The notes beneath the pieces were generated by a model. The model searched no databases. It had not been told where the DNA came from and saw only the letters and a list, made by a program, of their open reading frames with translations. Shown piece after piece: positions 8,851 through 17,155 of a stretch of 64,000 nt of DNA. The position numbers and the translations under genes were made by a program. How positions within the stretch are numbered: the stretch's first letter is position 1; each line of letters starts with the position of its first letter. Source of the DNA: CBDANW01 sp965197825 (lineage in GTDB: Bacteria > Acidobacteriota > Vicinamibacteria > Marinacidobacterales > DATDRI01); assembly GCA_965197825.1 (NCBI GenBank), contig CBDANW010000003.1, positions 1,674,001 through 1,738,000 of the forward strand, given 5' to 3'.

Positions 8851-10506
8851 CTACATCAGCCGTTCGACCACGTTCATTCCGGCACGTTCCGCGAGCACCG
8901 CTCGGGCGAGTGCCGGCTCGTCGGTGATGAGGCTGTCGACTCCTCGGCTTATCATTCTCCACATTTCAACGGGATCATTGACCGTCCAAGCGAAAACCGT
9001 TTTCTCACGTCGGTGCGCCCTTTGAACGAAGCTCGACGTTGCCAGTCCCGCGTGAACGGCTAGGAAATCCGCATCGACTCGAGTCAGGTCTCCCATCGCC
9101 GTGGCGGTCAAAAGGCCAATCGTCCAATCCGGCCTCAGGTCGCGGATCTTTTGGATCGCGTCGTACTTCAGCGACATGACAACGATTTCCGCCTCCATGC
9201 CCGTGGCCTCGACGATCTCGACCACGCGTTCCTCGAGACGCTCGTCGAACCCGTAGTACTTGAGCTCGATATTGACGCGGGCCCTTCCCTTGCAAAGCTC
9301 GAGTACCTGCGCGAGCTTTGGGACGCGCTCCGCGCGAAACTCCGGCGCAAACCAGCTTCCCACGTCGACCGCCTGGAGCTCTTGATAAGTGGCGTTGTGA
9401 ACCGCAAGGTTGGTGCCTCCGATTTTCATCAGGTCCCGATCGTGAATGACCACCACTTCCCCATCGGCAGTCTCTTGGACGTCTATTTCGACGAAGTCGG
9501 CACCGTCGGCGATGGCCCGTTCCACCGAGGCCAGTGTGTTCTCGGGAGCCGCACCAGCCGCACCAGCCGCACCGCGGTGCGCCGTGACCAGGACGTCGCG
9601 TTCCTGGCGCACGTCATCCACGAAATCCAGGCCAACCAACCCACCTATGACGGCAAGAGCGAGCAGAACGAGTGGCAGTGCCCACTTGGGAATGATCCAC
9701 GCCTTTCCAGCGACGTCAGTGACCGTTGCCCACGGGCCGCTCGCTTGCTGAGACCTCCCGAGTTGGTCGAATACGTCGAACAGGCGAACCGCGAGGAGAG
9801 CGAACGCGGCCGCAGCGATGAGGGTTACGATCAAGTTCATTGCCGCCCACAGGACAAGAAGCACACACGCGGCCATGACGAGGAGCGATACCGAGCCACT
9901 CAACGCGGACAAAATCCAACGGCCGGCCAGGCTAACGATGCCCAGTGTCAAACTGGACAAGAGAGTCGTTCCCAGAACCCAACCCACGAGCGCCACCCCA
10001 ACCGTCCAACGGCTGCCATGCACTCTTTCCTTGCTGAGGGACAACGCGCGGGGCGCGGAAACGCCCTCAAAAAGTAGAATCGGCAGGGCAAGCGCCCAGC
10101 CGGTGAACACCCTCGAGAGCACCGCGGTCAACACAACCACAAGAACGCCGATCGTCGATGCCGCAATCCAGAAAGCCGGAGGCGTCTCGGACAGGTAGTA
10201 GTTGATGTCGAACTCCGTCAGAAGCGCGTAGTAGAGGAGCCCACCCGCGGCGAGAAAGGGCGCCGAGATGAGTAGAACGGTTCCTGCAACCCGCATCGTG
10301 AGATGCAGTACAGAGCCGGACTGACGGACACCGTAGACGAGCGCATCCCAAAAGCGGACACGCTTCCCTTCGATCGCACCCAGGCCCGCGGTCATGAGAC
10401 AGGCCTGCTCCAAAGAGACGATCGCCAAACTCAGGGCAGACAAGACGACCAGCGCCACCAAACCAAAGGGGCTCAGGAAAAAAAACGCGTGATCGCATAG
10501 AACCAC
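8851..10506 (-). CDS. Glycerophosphodiester phosphodiesterase with N-terminal membrane domain
   Basis: Membrane-anchored GDPD that hydrolyses glycerophosphodiesters to sn-glycerol 3-phosphate and an alcohol. The N-terminal half has several hydrophobic segments (GPDPase membrane domain); the C-terminal half is the catalytic TIM barrel with AHRGAAG...APENT, EIDVQETADGEVVVIHD and ELKYYGF. The HRG loop carries a triplicated Gly-Ala-Ala stretch, encoded by a 9-bp repeat at about 9548-9574. The only available start is a GTG at 10506 inside the upstream gene, and the usual first membrane segments are missing. This suggests either a 5' truncation or expression by frameshifting from the upstream frame at an eight-T run. 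The catalytic part is clear. Confidence 0.85.
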   Translation of the reverse strand: MVLCDHAFFFLSPFGLVALVVLSALSLAIVSLEQACLMTAGLGAIEGKRVRFWDALVYGVRQSGSVLHLTMRVAGTVLLISAPFLAAGGLLYYALLTEFDINYYLSETPPAFWIAASTIGVLVVVLTAVLSRVFTGWALALPILLFEGVSAPRALSLSKERVHGSRWTVGVALVGWVLGTTLLSSLTLGIVSLAGRWILSALSGSVSLLVMAACVLLVLWAAMNLIVTLIAAAAFALLAVRLFDVFDQLGRSQQASGPWATVTDVAGKAWIIPKWALPLVLLALAVIGGLVGLDFVDDVRQERDVLVTAHRGAAGAAGAAPENTLASVERAIADGADFVEIDVQETADGEVVVIHDRDLMKIGGTNLAVHNATYQELQAVDVGSWFAPEFRAERVPKLAQVLELCKGRARVNIELKYYGFDERLEERVVEIVEATGMEAEIVVMSLKYDAIQKIRDLRPDWTIGLLTATAMGDLTRVDADFLAVHAGLATSSFVQRAHRREKTVFAWTVNDPVEMWRMISRGVDSLITDEPALARAVLAERAGMNVVERLM

Positions 10507-10763
10507 ACGATACAGACGATGAAGAACAAGCGGATGAAGATGGTCGTAGGGTATAGAACGGTGACTCGCTCTCGGATCATCTGCACGACGAAAATCGCGA
10601 TCCCGATCATCAACATCCCGCTAAACCGGACGAACACATCGTCATACTCCCGATTGGAGAACAGGAGCCTCAATACCGTGTCGGGGACGAGCAGCATCCC
10701 GATTCCCGTCAGGAGTAGATAGCCCGCCAAGTAGAAGAAGCTATGGCGCGTACGTGTTTTCAT
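10473..10763 (-). CDS. Small membrane protein, possibly C-terminally truncated
   Basis: A 96-residue protein with three hydrophobic segments (SFFYLAGYLLLTGIGMLL; FSGMLMIGIAIFVVQMI; LFFIVCIVWFYAI). I do not recognise a named family. It ends with a stop only four codons after an eight-T run (plus-strand A run at 10478-10485), and the GDPD frame continues at once in the -1 frame. It may therefore be a protein that lost its C-terminus through a fusion deletion with the GDPD gene, or the first half of one joint reading frame. Start ATG 10763. Confidence 0.55.
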   Translation of the reverse strand: MKTRTRHSFFYLAGYLLLTGIGMLLVPDTVLRLLFSNREYDDVFVRFSGMLMIGIAIFVVQMIRERVTVLYPTTIFIRLFFIVCIVWFYAITRFFS

Positions 10764-10774
10764 GAGCCGTCCCG

Positions 10775-10957
10775 CTACCGAGCCTCCGGCTCCTCAGGCC
10801 AGGGCATCGGGCGTCCCGTCTCGGCTTCCCGGCCGTGGAAGAAATGGAATTCACCCTCCGGGTTGTCTGCGACATCCTGATACATGCGAAGGATCTCGTC
10901 CTTCAGCACGCCTTCTAGCGAAGCTTGGCTTTCAACCGCATCGCCTTTGCCTCCTGC
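10775..10957 (-). pseudogene. C-terminal remnant resembling SAM-dependent methyltransferases
   Basis: An open stretch without a convincing start reads LKDEILRMYQDVADNPEGEF followed by HFFHGREAE and ends at TAG 10775. The pattern YxDVAxNPxxxFHFxxGR occurs at the C-terminus of a group of methyltransferases (arsenite-methyltransferase-like). The upstream part of such a gene is missing: a stop codon sits at 10958-10960 in frame. It ends 11 bp before the start of the small membrane protein gene, so it could be a decayed gene or a very short real one starting at GTG 10909. Confidence 0.4.
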
Positions 10958-10993
10958 TCAAACCCGGGCTCTCCCATGCCGTATCGCGCGGCG

Positions 10994-11263
10994 CTACTTG
11001 CGCTCTCCGACGTAGAACTCACGCTCGACCTTGCCGCATCGCTTCATCGCGGTCTTGAAACGCTGATCCTGAAACCAGCCCTGCGCTCGCTCCACGTCCT
11101 CGACGTGGAAGGTAACCAGCGCGACGTTCGGGTTCTTGACTTCACGATAGAGCGGCCCCTCCGTGATGCCGTAATCCTGCCGCGCCTGCTCGCCAGCGTT
11201 GTGCGCTGCCAGCCAGGCATCGTAGTTGTCCGGCATGATGCGAATCATGATGATCTTGTCCAC
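10994..11263 (-). CDS. Small dimeric alpha-beta barrel-like protein
   Basis: About 89 residues from GTG 11263 (VDKIIMIRIMPDNYDAWLA); an alternative start is ATG 11248. The pattern of an N-terminal strand, a helix NYDAWLAAHNAGEQARQDYG, a strand ALVTFHVEDVERA and a helix AQGWFQDQRFKTAMKRCG fits the ferredoxin-like fold of ABM/EthD-type proteins. The exact substrate cannot be inferred. It belongs to a minus-strand run of small genes (DoxX, VOC, hypothetical, this one), perhaps a stress or detoxification operon. Confidence 0.55.
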   Translation of the reverse strand: MDKIIMIRIMPDNYDAWLAAHNAGEQARQDYGITEGPLYREVKNPNVALVTFHVEDVERAQGWFQDQRFKTAMKRCGKVEREFYVGERK

Positions 11264-11316
11264 GATTGTCTTCCCTAGAGCGACGCCAGAAAGAACCGCA
11301 GAGCCCGTGGCGCCAG

Positions 11317-11568
11317 CTAGAGCTGCTTCAGAACGTGCTCGGCCGTAGAGGTCGACCAGTCGTCTCCGGCGGGAGCCTCCTCGAGCCACCGTGTGAGAGC
11401 GCTGGGAAGCGCGAAGTCACCCAGCCGCCCTAGGAGAAATGCCGCATAAAACGCCGCCCATTGCTCGTCCCGAACTCCACCGAGGGATTCCGTCTCGTAC
11501 TCGTGGTGTGCGGACCCTGCCGCCGTTAACGCTGTCGCGAGTTCGTTCGCTGAAGGTTCGTCTGCCAT
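11317..11568 (-). CDS. Hypothetical 83-residue protein
   Basis: Reads MADEPSANELATALTAAGSA, then HHEYETESLGG, DEQWAAFYAAFLLGRLGDF and a C-terminal WLEEAPAGDDWSTS. It is soluble and helix-rich, without a signal peptide. I do not recognise a family with a known function. It lies between the VOC and ABM-like genes in the same direction with short gaps, so it is likely co-transcribed. Confidence 0.55.
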   Translation of the reverse strand: MADEPSANELATALTAAGSAHHEYETESLGGVRDEQWAAFYAAFLLGRLGDFALPSALTRWLEEAPAGDDWSTSTAEHVLKQL

Positions 11569-11613
11569 GGTTTGCGGATTATGAAGGCACCCATCGCCTA
11601 TTGCAACGAGCCG

Positions 11614-12042
11614 TCACCCCTGACCCTTCCCGGAAACCGATTCGCTGATCTCCAGTAGGTGGCCATCCGGGTCCCTGAAGAAACACCGGATCTCTGCGCC
11701 CCAGTCGTGTGGAGGTGTCAGAAAGTCGGCTCCGCGGGATTTGAGAAGCTCATAGGCCTTCTTGCAGTCCGGAACGCGAATCGTCATCGAATGGGCAACC
11801 GAGCTCGGATTCTTCGGTGGCTCGAAAACCACGCCGGGCTTGTCTTCCGTCGGACCACCGCCGGTGACGAGAAGCAGCCAGCTGCCCTGAAACTCCAGCA
11901 CGCAGGAAGTGTTTCCGTACTCTCGAAAGACCTTGGCCTCCAACACATCCCGATAGAACGAGCGCGCACGCTCCATCTCGTCGACGACGAGAATGTGCGT
12001 CAACTCAACGCCGTCCGTTAGAAACGTATCATGCGCCGCCAC
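11614..12042 (-). CDS. VOC (glyoxalase) family protein
   Basis: Single-domain vicinal-oxygen-chelate protein of about 142 residues. It shows the two beta-alpha-beta modules: ELTHILVVDEMERARSFYRD at the start and MTIRVPDCKKAYELLKSRG in the second half, ending FFRDPDGHLLEI, the usual C-terminal metal-ligand strand. I chose GTG 12042 because the sequence AGGAAAGGAG lies seven bases upstream; longer frames start inside the DoxX gene without such a site. It overlaps the DoxX gene end by 14 bp. The substrate is unknown. Confidence 0.8.
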   Translation of the reverse strand: MAAHDTFLTDGVELTHILVVDEMERARSFYRDVLEAKVFREYGNTSCVLEFQGSWLLLVTGGGPTEDKPGVVFEPPKNPSSVAHSMTIRVPDCKKAYELLKSRGADFLTPPHDWGAEIRCFFRDPDGHLLEISESVSGKGQG

Positions 12043-12487
12043 CTGCGACTCCTTTCCTGCCGAATGCATTCGTCGCCCTGGCTGCGGCTCCAAAGTACCA
12101 GATCCATCCTATAAAAAAGAGCTGCAATGGCACCCGAAACCAGAGATAGGCCGGGCCGTGCCCGCCCACGCCAACGCGATTAAGAGCAGCATAGATGTTC
12201 GCCGGCAGCACCGCGACGAAGAATGCGATCAGACACCAACTCGTGAGACGGCTCGTCGTCGGAACCAGCAGGCCCACCGCCGCCAGAAGCTCTAGGACGC
12301 CGGTCGCGTAGATGATTTCGGTACGGATCGGCACGGCGGACGGTAGCATCGCCGCCAGCTCGTCCGTCATGAAGAAATGGCTCGACCCGGTCAGCAGCAG
12401 CAGCACCGACATCGCGGCTCGGCCGCAGAGACCCAACGAAAGCGCGCGCGGAGCCAAGAGTGTCCTTTCGGCAACGGTGCGTGACAT
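12029..12487 (-). CDS. DoxX-like membrane protein whose 5' end is supplied by an IS end
   Basis: Four-helix membrane protein of the DoxX family, about 152 residues, with segments AMSVLLLLTGSSHFFMT, ATGVLELLAAVGLLVP and LIAFFVAVLPANIYAALN and the C-terminal LWFRVPLQLFFIGWIWYFG. The first nine residues (MSRTVAERT) are encoded by the inverted repeat of the IS66-like element whose edge is at 12461, so the native start has been lost or replaced. The rest of the gene looks intact. It heads the minus-strand group with VOC and ABM-like genes; transcription from the element end is possible but not shown. Confidence 0.75.
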   Translation of the reverse strand: MSRTVAERTLLAPRALSLGLCGRAAMSVLLLLTGSSHFFMTDELAAMLPSAVPIRTEIIYATGVLELLAAVGLLVPTTSRLTSWCLIAFFVAVLPANIYAALNRVGVGGHGPAYLWFRVPLQLFFIGWIWYFGAAARATNAFGRKGVAGGGA

Positions 12488-12613
12488 GACGGGATGCGAT
12501 AAGTAGTCTGCCCGGGGGTCGCTCGTTGTTGACGGAGGTTTGAAACAAAAAGGAAAAAAAGTCCTGGACAAAGCGAGACCATCTGTGTAGTCTCAGCCTG
12601 GGAGGAAAGGAGC

Positions 12614-13313
12614 GTGGCCCAGGTGAGCAACGAGACGGAGGCCATGGTGTGGAAGCGCCCGAGCTTTTGCGGCAAGGGTGTGACCGATGAGGAATGGAAT
12701 ATTCTGCACGAGGTCATCGACTCATGCGGACTGTCGCGGCACGAGCTTGCGAGCACGATCTGCGAGTCATTGGGTTGGGTTCGTGCGAACGGAAATTTGA
12801 AATCCCAGGAATGTTACGAGTACCTCGATTTGCTCGAAGCGAGGGGATTGGTGGAGCTACCCCATCGTCGTGAGCTGAGTGGGTGCGTGCAGTTCTCGTC
12901 GTCAGCGCGTCGTCTTCGGTTCTCGTGACGGCTTCATCGGTTGGGATGACGCGACGCGGCAAAAGAACCTTCGGCGGGTGGTAAACAACAGTCGGTTCCT
13001 GATCCTGCCGTGGTTTTCCATCAAAGGCCTCGCGAGTCACGTGCTGTCGCTGGCAGCCCGAGTGGTGGTGGATGATTGGGAGGAAGCGTACGGTGTGAGG
13101 CCGGTGTTGCTCGAGACGTTTGTGGAGAGGGAGCGTAACGAGGGGACGTGCTACCTGGCGGCGAACTGGATGGACGTGGGATCGACTACTGGGCGTGGCC
13201 GTATGGACCGACACAACAAAGAGGCGAAGCCGGTGAAACGGTGCCTGGTATATCCGCTGGTGCGTGAGTTTCGCCGCGAGCTCGGGGTTGTGGATGAAGG
13301 TCGAGCGGGCTGA
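12614..13313 (+). pseudogene. DUF4338 (DruA-like) protein, internally deleted
   Basis: The N-terminal part (from GTG 12614: AQVSNETEAMVWKRPS, GLSRHELASTICESLGW, SQECYEYLDLLEARGLVELP) is the helical start typical of DUF4338 proteins. The C-terminal part, in another frame from about 12900, reads DGFIGWDDATRQKNL, NNSRFLILPWF, GLASHVLSLAARVV, GVRPVLLETFVE, GTCYLAANW and GSTTGRGRMD, the conserved core of DUF4338. Roughly 100 middle residues are missing and the frame changes at about 12880-12910. DruA is the DUF4338 protein of the Druantia defence system; here the gene is simply a passenger or accessory of the IS and is broken in this copy. Confidence 0.7.
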
Positions 13314-14776
13314 GCTGCTCCACCTGGAAGAGCGTCTATCGAGAGGAGAGCTTCCCGAGGAAGCTTGCCCGGTTCTGCTCGAGACAGTTCGCCACGTTCT
13401 ACGATGCCGCTATCGTCGAGGCGTGAGCACGCCGACGACGGAACGTCGCGCGAAACGGAAAGAAGCTGAAAAGGAAAGGAAAGAGAAAGTGTCATGGCCG
13501 TAATGGGGCCAAGGACTACACAGGCGCCAAACGGGAGACGGTGAGCCATGGCGAAGTGAAAGCGGGCGGCCCATGCCCCGAGCCTCTGTGCCAAGGCAAG
13601 CTCTATGACACCCAAGCTCCGAGAAAGGATGTGGAGCTGAAAGCTCAGCCCCCGATCCAGGCGACGGTATACGAACGCCAGATGCTGCGATGCGCAGGTT
13701 GCCAGAAGACGTTCACCGCGCCGCTTCCGCCTCAGGCTGGAGCAAGCAAGTACCATCCGAGTGTGGATGCGGTCGTTTCGGTATTGCGCTACGCCATGGG
13801 CATGCCTCATCACCGCCTGGCGCAGTGGCAGAAGTGGGCGGGGGCCTCCACGCAGTTCGAACGCGCCGAAGCAATGGCCAACGCCGTGTTGCCGGTTTTT
13901 CGCCACATGGAAACACTCGCCGCGAACCGGCCTCTGGTTCACAGTGACGACACCGGAGTTCGGATTCTCACATTGATGGCGGAGAACGAGACTTTAGCTC
14001 AAGGCGAGCGAACGGGCATCTTCACCACGGGCATTGTTGCCCGTGGCTTGGACAAAACGCTTGCTCCGATCGTTCTGTACGCGAGCGGACGACGTCATGC
14101 GGGCGAGAACATGGACCAGCTGTTGAATCAGCGCACGGTCCAGGCAAGCAAGGTCATCCATATGGCCGACGCCTCTTCGATGGCGCCGCGTTCACCGCTG
14201 CGGATCACTGCCAAGTGTATGGTGCATGCACGCCGCTACTTCATCGAAGCCGAGCCCGCCTTTCCTGAGCACTGTGACCGGGTGCTCGAGGACATCGCAG
14301 CCATCTACCGCAACGACGACGACACACGCGGCATGGACCCCGATGAGCGACTTGCCTATCACCAACAACACAGCCGGCCGATAATGGATGCGCTCTATAA
14401 GTGGATCGAAGAGCAGTTCCGCGAGCGTGTGGTTGAGCCCAACAGCCGCCTCGGCAAAGCCTTTTCCTACGTCAAGAATCACTGGCAAGGGCTAACCCGG
14501 TTCCTCGAAGTGCCGGGTGTGCCCCTCGACAACAACGTTAGCGAACAGGAGCTGAAGCCCTCACAACGGCATCGTAAGAACTCACTGTTTTTCAGGACAC
14601 AGGCTGGCGCCGATGTCGGCGACGTGCTCCTGAGCATGATCCGGACCTCGGTAAAAAACAGTATCGACCCGGTGCACTACCTGACGAACATCTCCATGCA
14701 CGCCCAAGACGCTAGAGCCGCACCCGAGTCGTGGCTGCCTTGGAGCTATCAGGAAACGTTGAACAGGCTCAACTGA
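13264..14776 (+). CDS. tnpC: IS66 family transposase (TnpC-like), N-terminal part in a second frame
   Basis: The main frame runs from about 13541 to 14776 (411 codons) and is the DDE transposase of IS66: a zinc-binding segment CxxC (LRCAGCQKTF), then HHRLAQWQKW, HSDDTGVRIL, a CMVHARRYFIEAEP segment and a C-terminal DNNVSEQELKPSQRHRKNS. A preceding frame (13300-13503, LLHLEERLSRGELPEEACP, ending KERKEKVSWP) looks like the N-terminal helix of the same protein. Between them, the sense CHGRNGAKDYTGAKRE requires a change of frame near 13480-13500. Both copies of the element share this, so it is either ancestral damage or a recoding site. The element transposed recently, as its copies are nearly identical. 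Confidence 0.8.
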
Positions 14777-15122
14777 CCCGACGCCACGCCTCCGCCATTC
14801 CCGCCCGCAACGGAAGTCCATTGTAGATTAGCACCGCCAATTGCTCGGCGGGCAGCGCCGCAACTCCATCCGTGGTATGACGCGGCCACCACTGCAGACG
14901 GCCCTTCGAAAAACGCTTCTGAAATAACCAAAACCCCTGTCCGTCGTACACCAAAAATTTGAGCGCCGTGCCTGAACGATTACGAAAAACGAATAACGTG
15001 CCGAGGAACGGATCGAGCTGGAATTGTTGTCGGCACACGCAAGCCAAAGAATCGATACCCTTGCGGAAATCAACCGGCTCGCAAGCCACCAATACCTTCA
15101 GTTGAGGAACGATCTGGATCAT
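14769..15122 (-). CDS. tnpB: IS66 accessory protein TnpB
   Basis: A 117-residue Orf2-type protein from ATG 15122 (MIQIVPQLKVLVACEPVDFR). Typical IS66 TnpB features: VDFRKGIDSLACVC, GTLFVFRNRSGTALKFLVYD, GFWLFQKRFSKGRLQWW. TnpB is needed for IS66 transposition, but its biochemical role is unclear. Its ATG overlaps the stop of tnpA (ATGA). Its C-terminal codons overlap the end of the convergent tnpC by 8 bp. Confidence 0.88.
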   Translation of the reverse strand: MIQIVPQLKVLVACEPVDFRKGIDSLACVCRQQFQLDPFLGTLFVFRNRSGTALKFLVYDGQGFWLFQKRFSKGRLQWWPRHTTDGVAALPAEQLAVLIYNGLPLRAGMAEAWRRVS

Positions 15123-15658
15123 GTGTGAGTGCCGTTGCCGAGCGCGCCGACCACGAAGCGACAAACAGATTCGACCAGCTCATTCTCTCCCTCGCGATTC
15201 GACGTTACGACCGTCAGGCTCCCCGATGCGCTCTCTACCGTCAGACGGCACATCGTTCCTTCACCCTGAACCGAGTTCAGCGGAGGCGTCATCATGCCGC
15301 CCGACAAGCCCATCCCATGCGCCAGCTCCACGAACGCAGTCCGACTCGGAGCTATCGCGCTCACCTGCTCCGTTCCACTCCGTCCAGGTTTCTTGCTCAG
15401 GGAGCCTACTCCAGAAACCCTTCGTTGTCCTCCCTTGAGACGTTTGGCGCTCACAACCGCTCCATGAGTCTTTCGGACCTTCTTGAATCGCGCCGAATTC
15501 AAGCGGAGATGACGGCAGATCGCGCTCGGCGTATACCGATCCAGCAGCCCCACCGCCGCATTCCACAACTCCTCCGGGATCAAACGTCCGTGTGGCTTCG
15601 ACCTCCATGATTCGAACTGTTTCTCAACCTCTGAAAGTCCCGCTTTCCTCGAGCGCAT
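15119..15658 (-). CDS. tnpA: IS66 accessory protein TnpA-like
   Basis: A 179-residue protein preceding tnpB in the position of IS66 Orf1. The N-terminal half (KQFESWRSKPHGRLIPEEL, AICRHLRLNSARFKKVRKTH) looks like a helix-turn-helix region; the C-terminal strand CRLTVESASGSLTVVT is like the end of IS66 TnpA. The middle is Ser/Gly-rich and poorly conserved. The second copy at 58694-59233 differs by few residues (AGL to AEL at the start). Confidence 0.75.
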   Translation of the reverse strand: MRSRKAGLSEVEKQFESWRSKPHGRLIPEELWNAAVGLLDRYTPSAICRHLRLNSARFKKVRKTHGAVVSAKRLKGGQRRVSGVGSLSKKPGRSGTEQVSAIAPSRTAFVELAHGMGLSGGMMTPPLNSVQGEGTMCRLTVESASGSLTVVTSNREGENELVESVCRFVVGALGNGTHT

Positions 15659-15739
15659 CGATTTGACCTCCTTGATGGATCTCTGCGCTCAGATTACAGA
15701 TCCCACCTAGCAAGGTCACGCATTGGTACCGCAAGGACA

Positions 15740-15959
15740 CCACGATGGGGAGCTCGCTCGTTTCGACGCCCAGATTCGGCGATTGGAATGGCGTTTGGCG
15801 GAACGCAAGGCGCGCCGCAAGCCGGGTGAGCGCCTTCGTCGGGATGCCACCGAGCAGATCCTGGAGGAATCGATACTGTCGCTACGGGAGAAAAGGGCGC
15901 TCCTCATTCAGGCATTTCACGAGAGGGCCGCAAGGCGGGCGCTCTTCCCGGTTGGCTGA
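15740..15959 (+). pseudogene. 3' part of a hypothetical gene cut by the IS66-like element
   Basis: After the element end the frame reads DGELARFDAQIRRLEWRLAE, then RREATEQ-like and SILSLREKRALLIQAFHERA, ending FPVG at 15959. It is highly charged and helical, possibly a coiled coil. The six residues before it come from the element, so the native 5' end is lost. The missing part is not on the other side of the element (that side is the DoxX gene). Function unknown; it precedes aroB by about 85 bp. Confidence 0.5.
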
Positions 15960-16044
15960 GATAGGCGCACCCGTTCGCGCCGTTATGCGAAAGTCCCGCA
16001 CCCGCACTGGTGAGTGAGAGGTGGTTCTATTATCATGACCCGCC

Positions 16045-17151
16045 ATGTCCGGCACGAGCGCGCAAGCACTTCATCGATCGGGCGACCCGTATCCCGTGCT
16101 TCTGGGCAAGGGCCTCTTGAAAGAAGCGGGGCCCCGCCTGCGAACATTGTGGGGATCCCGACGTATTGCGGTGATTACTCAAAGGAAGCTCGATCGTCTT
16201 TTTGGTCAGAAGCTACGTGCCTCTCTCTCGCGGTCCGGATTGGATACCGTCTTTGTGTTCATGCCGGAGAGCGAACGGTTCAAGAACCTGGATACGGTGC
16301 AGCGCTTGTACGACGGTCTTCTCCGCCACGGCATCGGGCGAGAGGACGGTCTGCTGGCGCTCGGCGGCGGCGTGGTGGGCGATACCGCCGGCTTCGTGGC
16401 CGCCACGTTTCTTCGCGGTGTGGACTACGTTCAGCTGCCGACGACCCTGCTGGCGCAGATCGACAGCTCCTTGGGAGCCAAGGTCGGCGTCAACCTCGCT
16501 CGGGGAAAGAACCTGGTGGGATCCATCTATCGGCCCGACGCGGTATGGATGGACCCACTGCTTCTGACGAGTCTCCCGGCGCGGGAGTTTCGCTCGGGGC
16601 TTTTCGAGATGCTCAAGTATGGTTTTCTCGGTTCATCATCCCTGTTTCGCGAGATGGAGCGCTCCCCTACTTCTTTCAAACCAGGAAGCCGAGTCCTGGA
16701 ACGTGCGATTGCGAGCTCGGCGCGCATGAAGCTCCGCGTCGTCCGACTGGACGAACGAGAGGGTGGACTGAGGCGAATCCTCAATTTCGGACACACCGTG
16801 GGTCATGGGCTGGAGGCCGCCTCCGATTTCAGGCGGCTCAGCCATGGCGAGGCCGTCGGCTGGGGAATGATCGCGGCATGCCGGTTGTCGCACCGACGAG
16901 GCGTCATCGGGCAACACCTTGCCGGGCGGATGGAGGCAGCCGTTAGAAAACTCGCTCCTTTGCCGGGTCTGGCACGTCTCCGGGCAGATCGAGCGCTTCG
17001 AGCAATCGACCGCGACAAGAAGATCGGTCCGCGCGGGCTCCGATTCATTCTCCCTACGGCCGTGGGGCGCGTCGAGGTCGTCGAGGGGGTGCCGCGGGAA
17101 GAAATCCGCTGGGCCCTTCACAGTCTGGGAGTCGGAAGCCGGACGCCCTGA
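16045..17151 (+). CDS. aroB: 3-dehydroquinate synthase
   Basis: Second step of the shikimate pathway: NAD- and metal-dependent cyclisation of DAHP to 3-dehydroquinate, cytoplasmic. The 368-residue protein has the NAD-binding LALGGGVVGDTAGFVAA, then FLRGVDYVQLPTTLLAQIDSS and GAKVGVNL, and the metal-ligand segments FGHTVGHGLE and LSHGEAVGWGM. Length fits the family (about 350-370). Start ATG 16045 is chosen because it gives a normal N-terminus; a longer frame has no support. The ubiE/menG gene follows after 4 bp, so the two are co-transcribed. Confidence 0.96.
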   Translation: MSGTSAQALHRSGDPYPVLLGKGLLKEAGPRLRTLWGSRRIAVITQRKLDRLFGQKLRASLSRSGLDTVFVFMPESERFKNLDTVQRLYDGLLRHGIGREDGLLALGGGVVGDTAGFVAATFLRGVDYVQLPTTLLAQIDSSLGAKVGVNLARGKNLVGSIYRPDAVWMDPLLLTSLPAREFRSGLFEMLKYGFLGSSSLFREMERSPTSFKPGSRVLERAIASSARMKLRVVRLDEREGGLRRILNFGHTVGHGLEAASDFRRLSHGEAVGWGMIAACRLSHRRGVIGQHLAGRMEAAVRKLAPLPGLARLRADRALRAIDRDKKIGPRGLRFILPTAVGRVEVVEGVPREEIRWALHSLGVGSRTP

Positions 17152-17155
17152 CGTG

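Larger units (their letters stand above)
12461..15739 (+). mobile_element. IS66-like element carrying a DUF4338 gene, copy 1 (3279 bp)
   Basis: The ends are imperfect inverted repeats: TGTCCTTTCGGCAACGGTGC at the left, and, read on the minus strand, TGTCCTTGCGGTACCAATGC at the right, both followed by GTGAC. Inside, a DUF4338-type gene and the IS66 transposase tnpC run rightward, while tnpB and tnpA run leftward, converging with tnpC; this differs from the usual collinear tnpABC of IS66. No 8-bp target duplication is present (flanks GCCAAGAG and CCACGATG), and the flanks belong to different genes, so recombination between copies or an adjacent deletion is likely. A near-identical but split copy lies at 53186-53765 and 56573-59314. 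Confidence 0.85.

Noticed and set aside
12614..13313. Druantia-type anti-phage defence system based on the DruA-like gene
   Set aside because: The gene is inside an IS, internally deleted, and no DruB-E genes (helicase or others) are present.
13151..13942. A 263-codon open frame on the minus strand, repeated at 56729-57520
   Set aside because: Antisense of the IS66/DUF4338 genes; it appears twice only because the IS is present twice.
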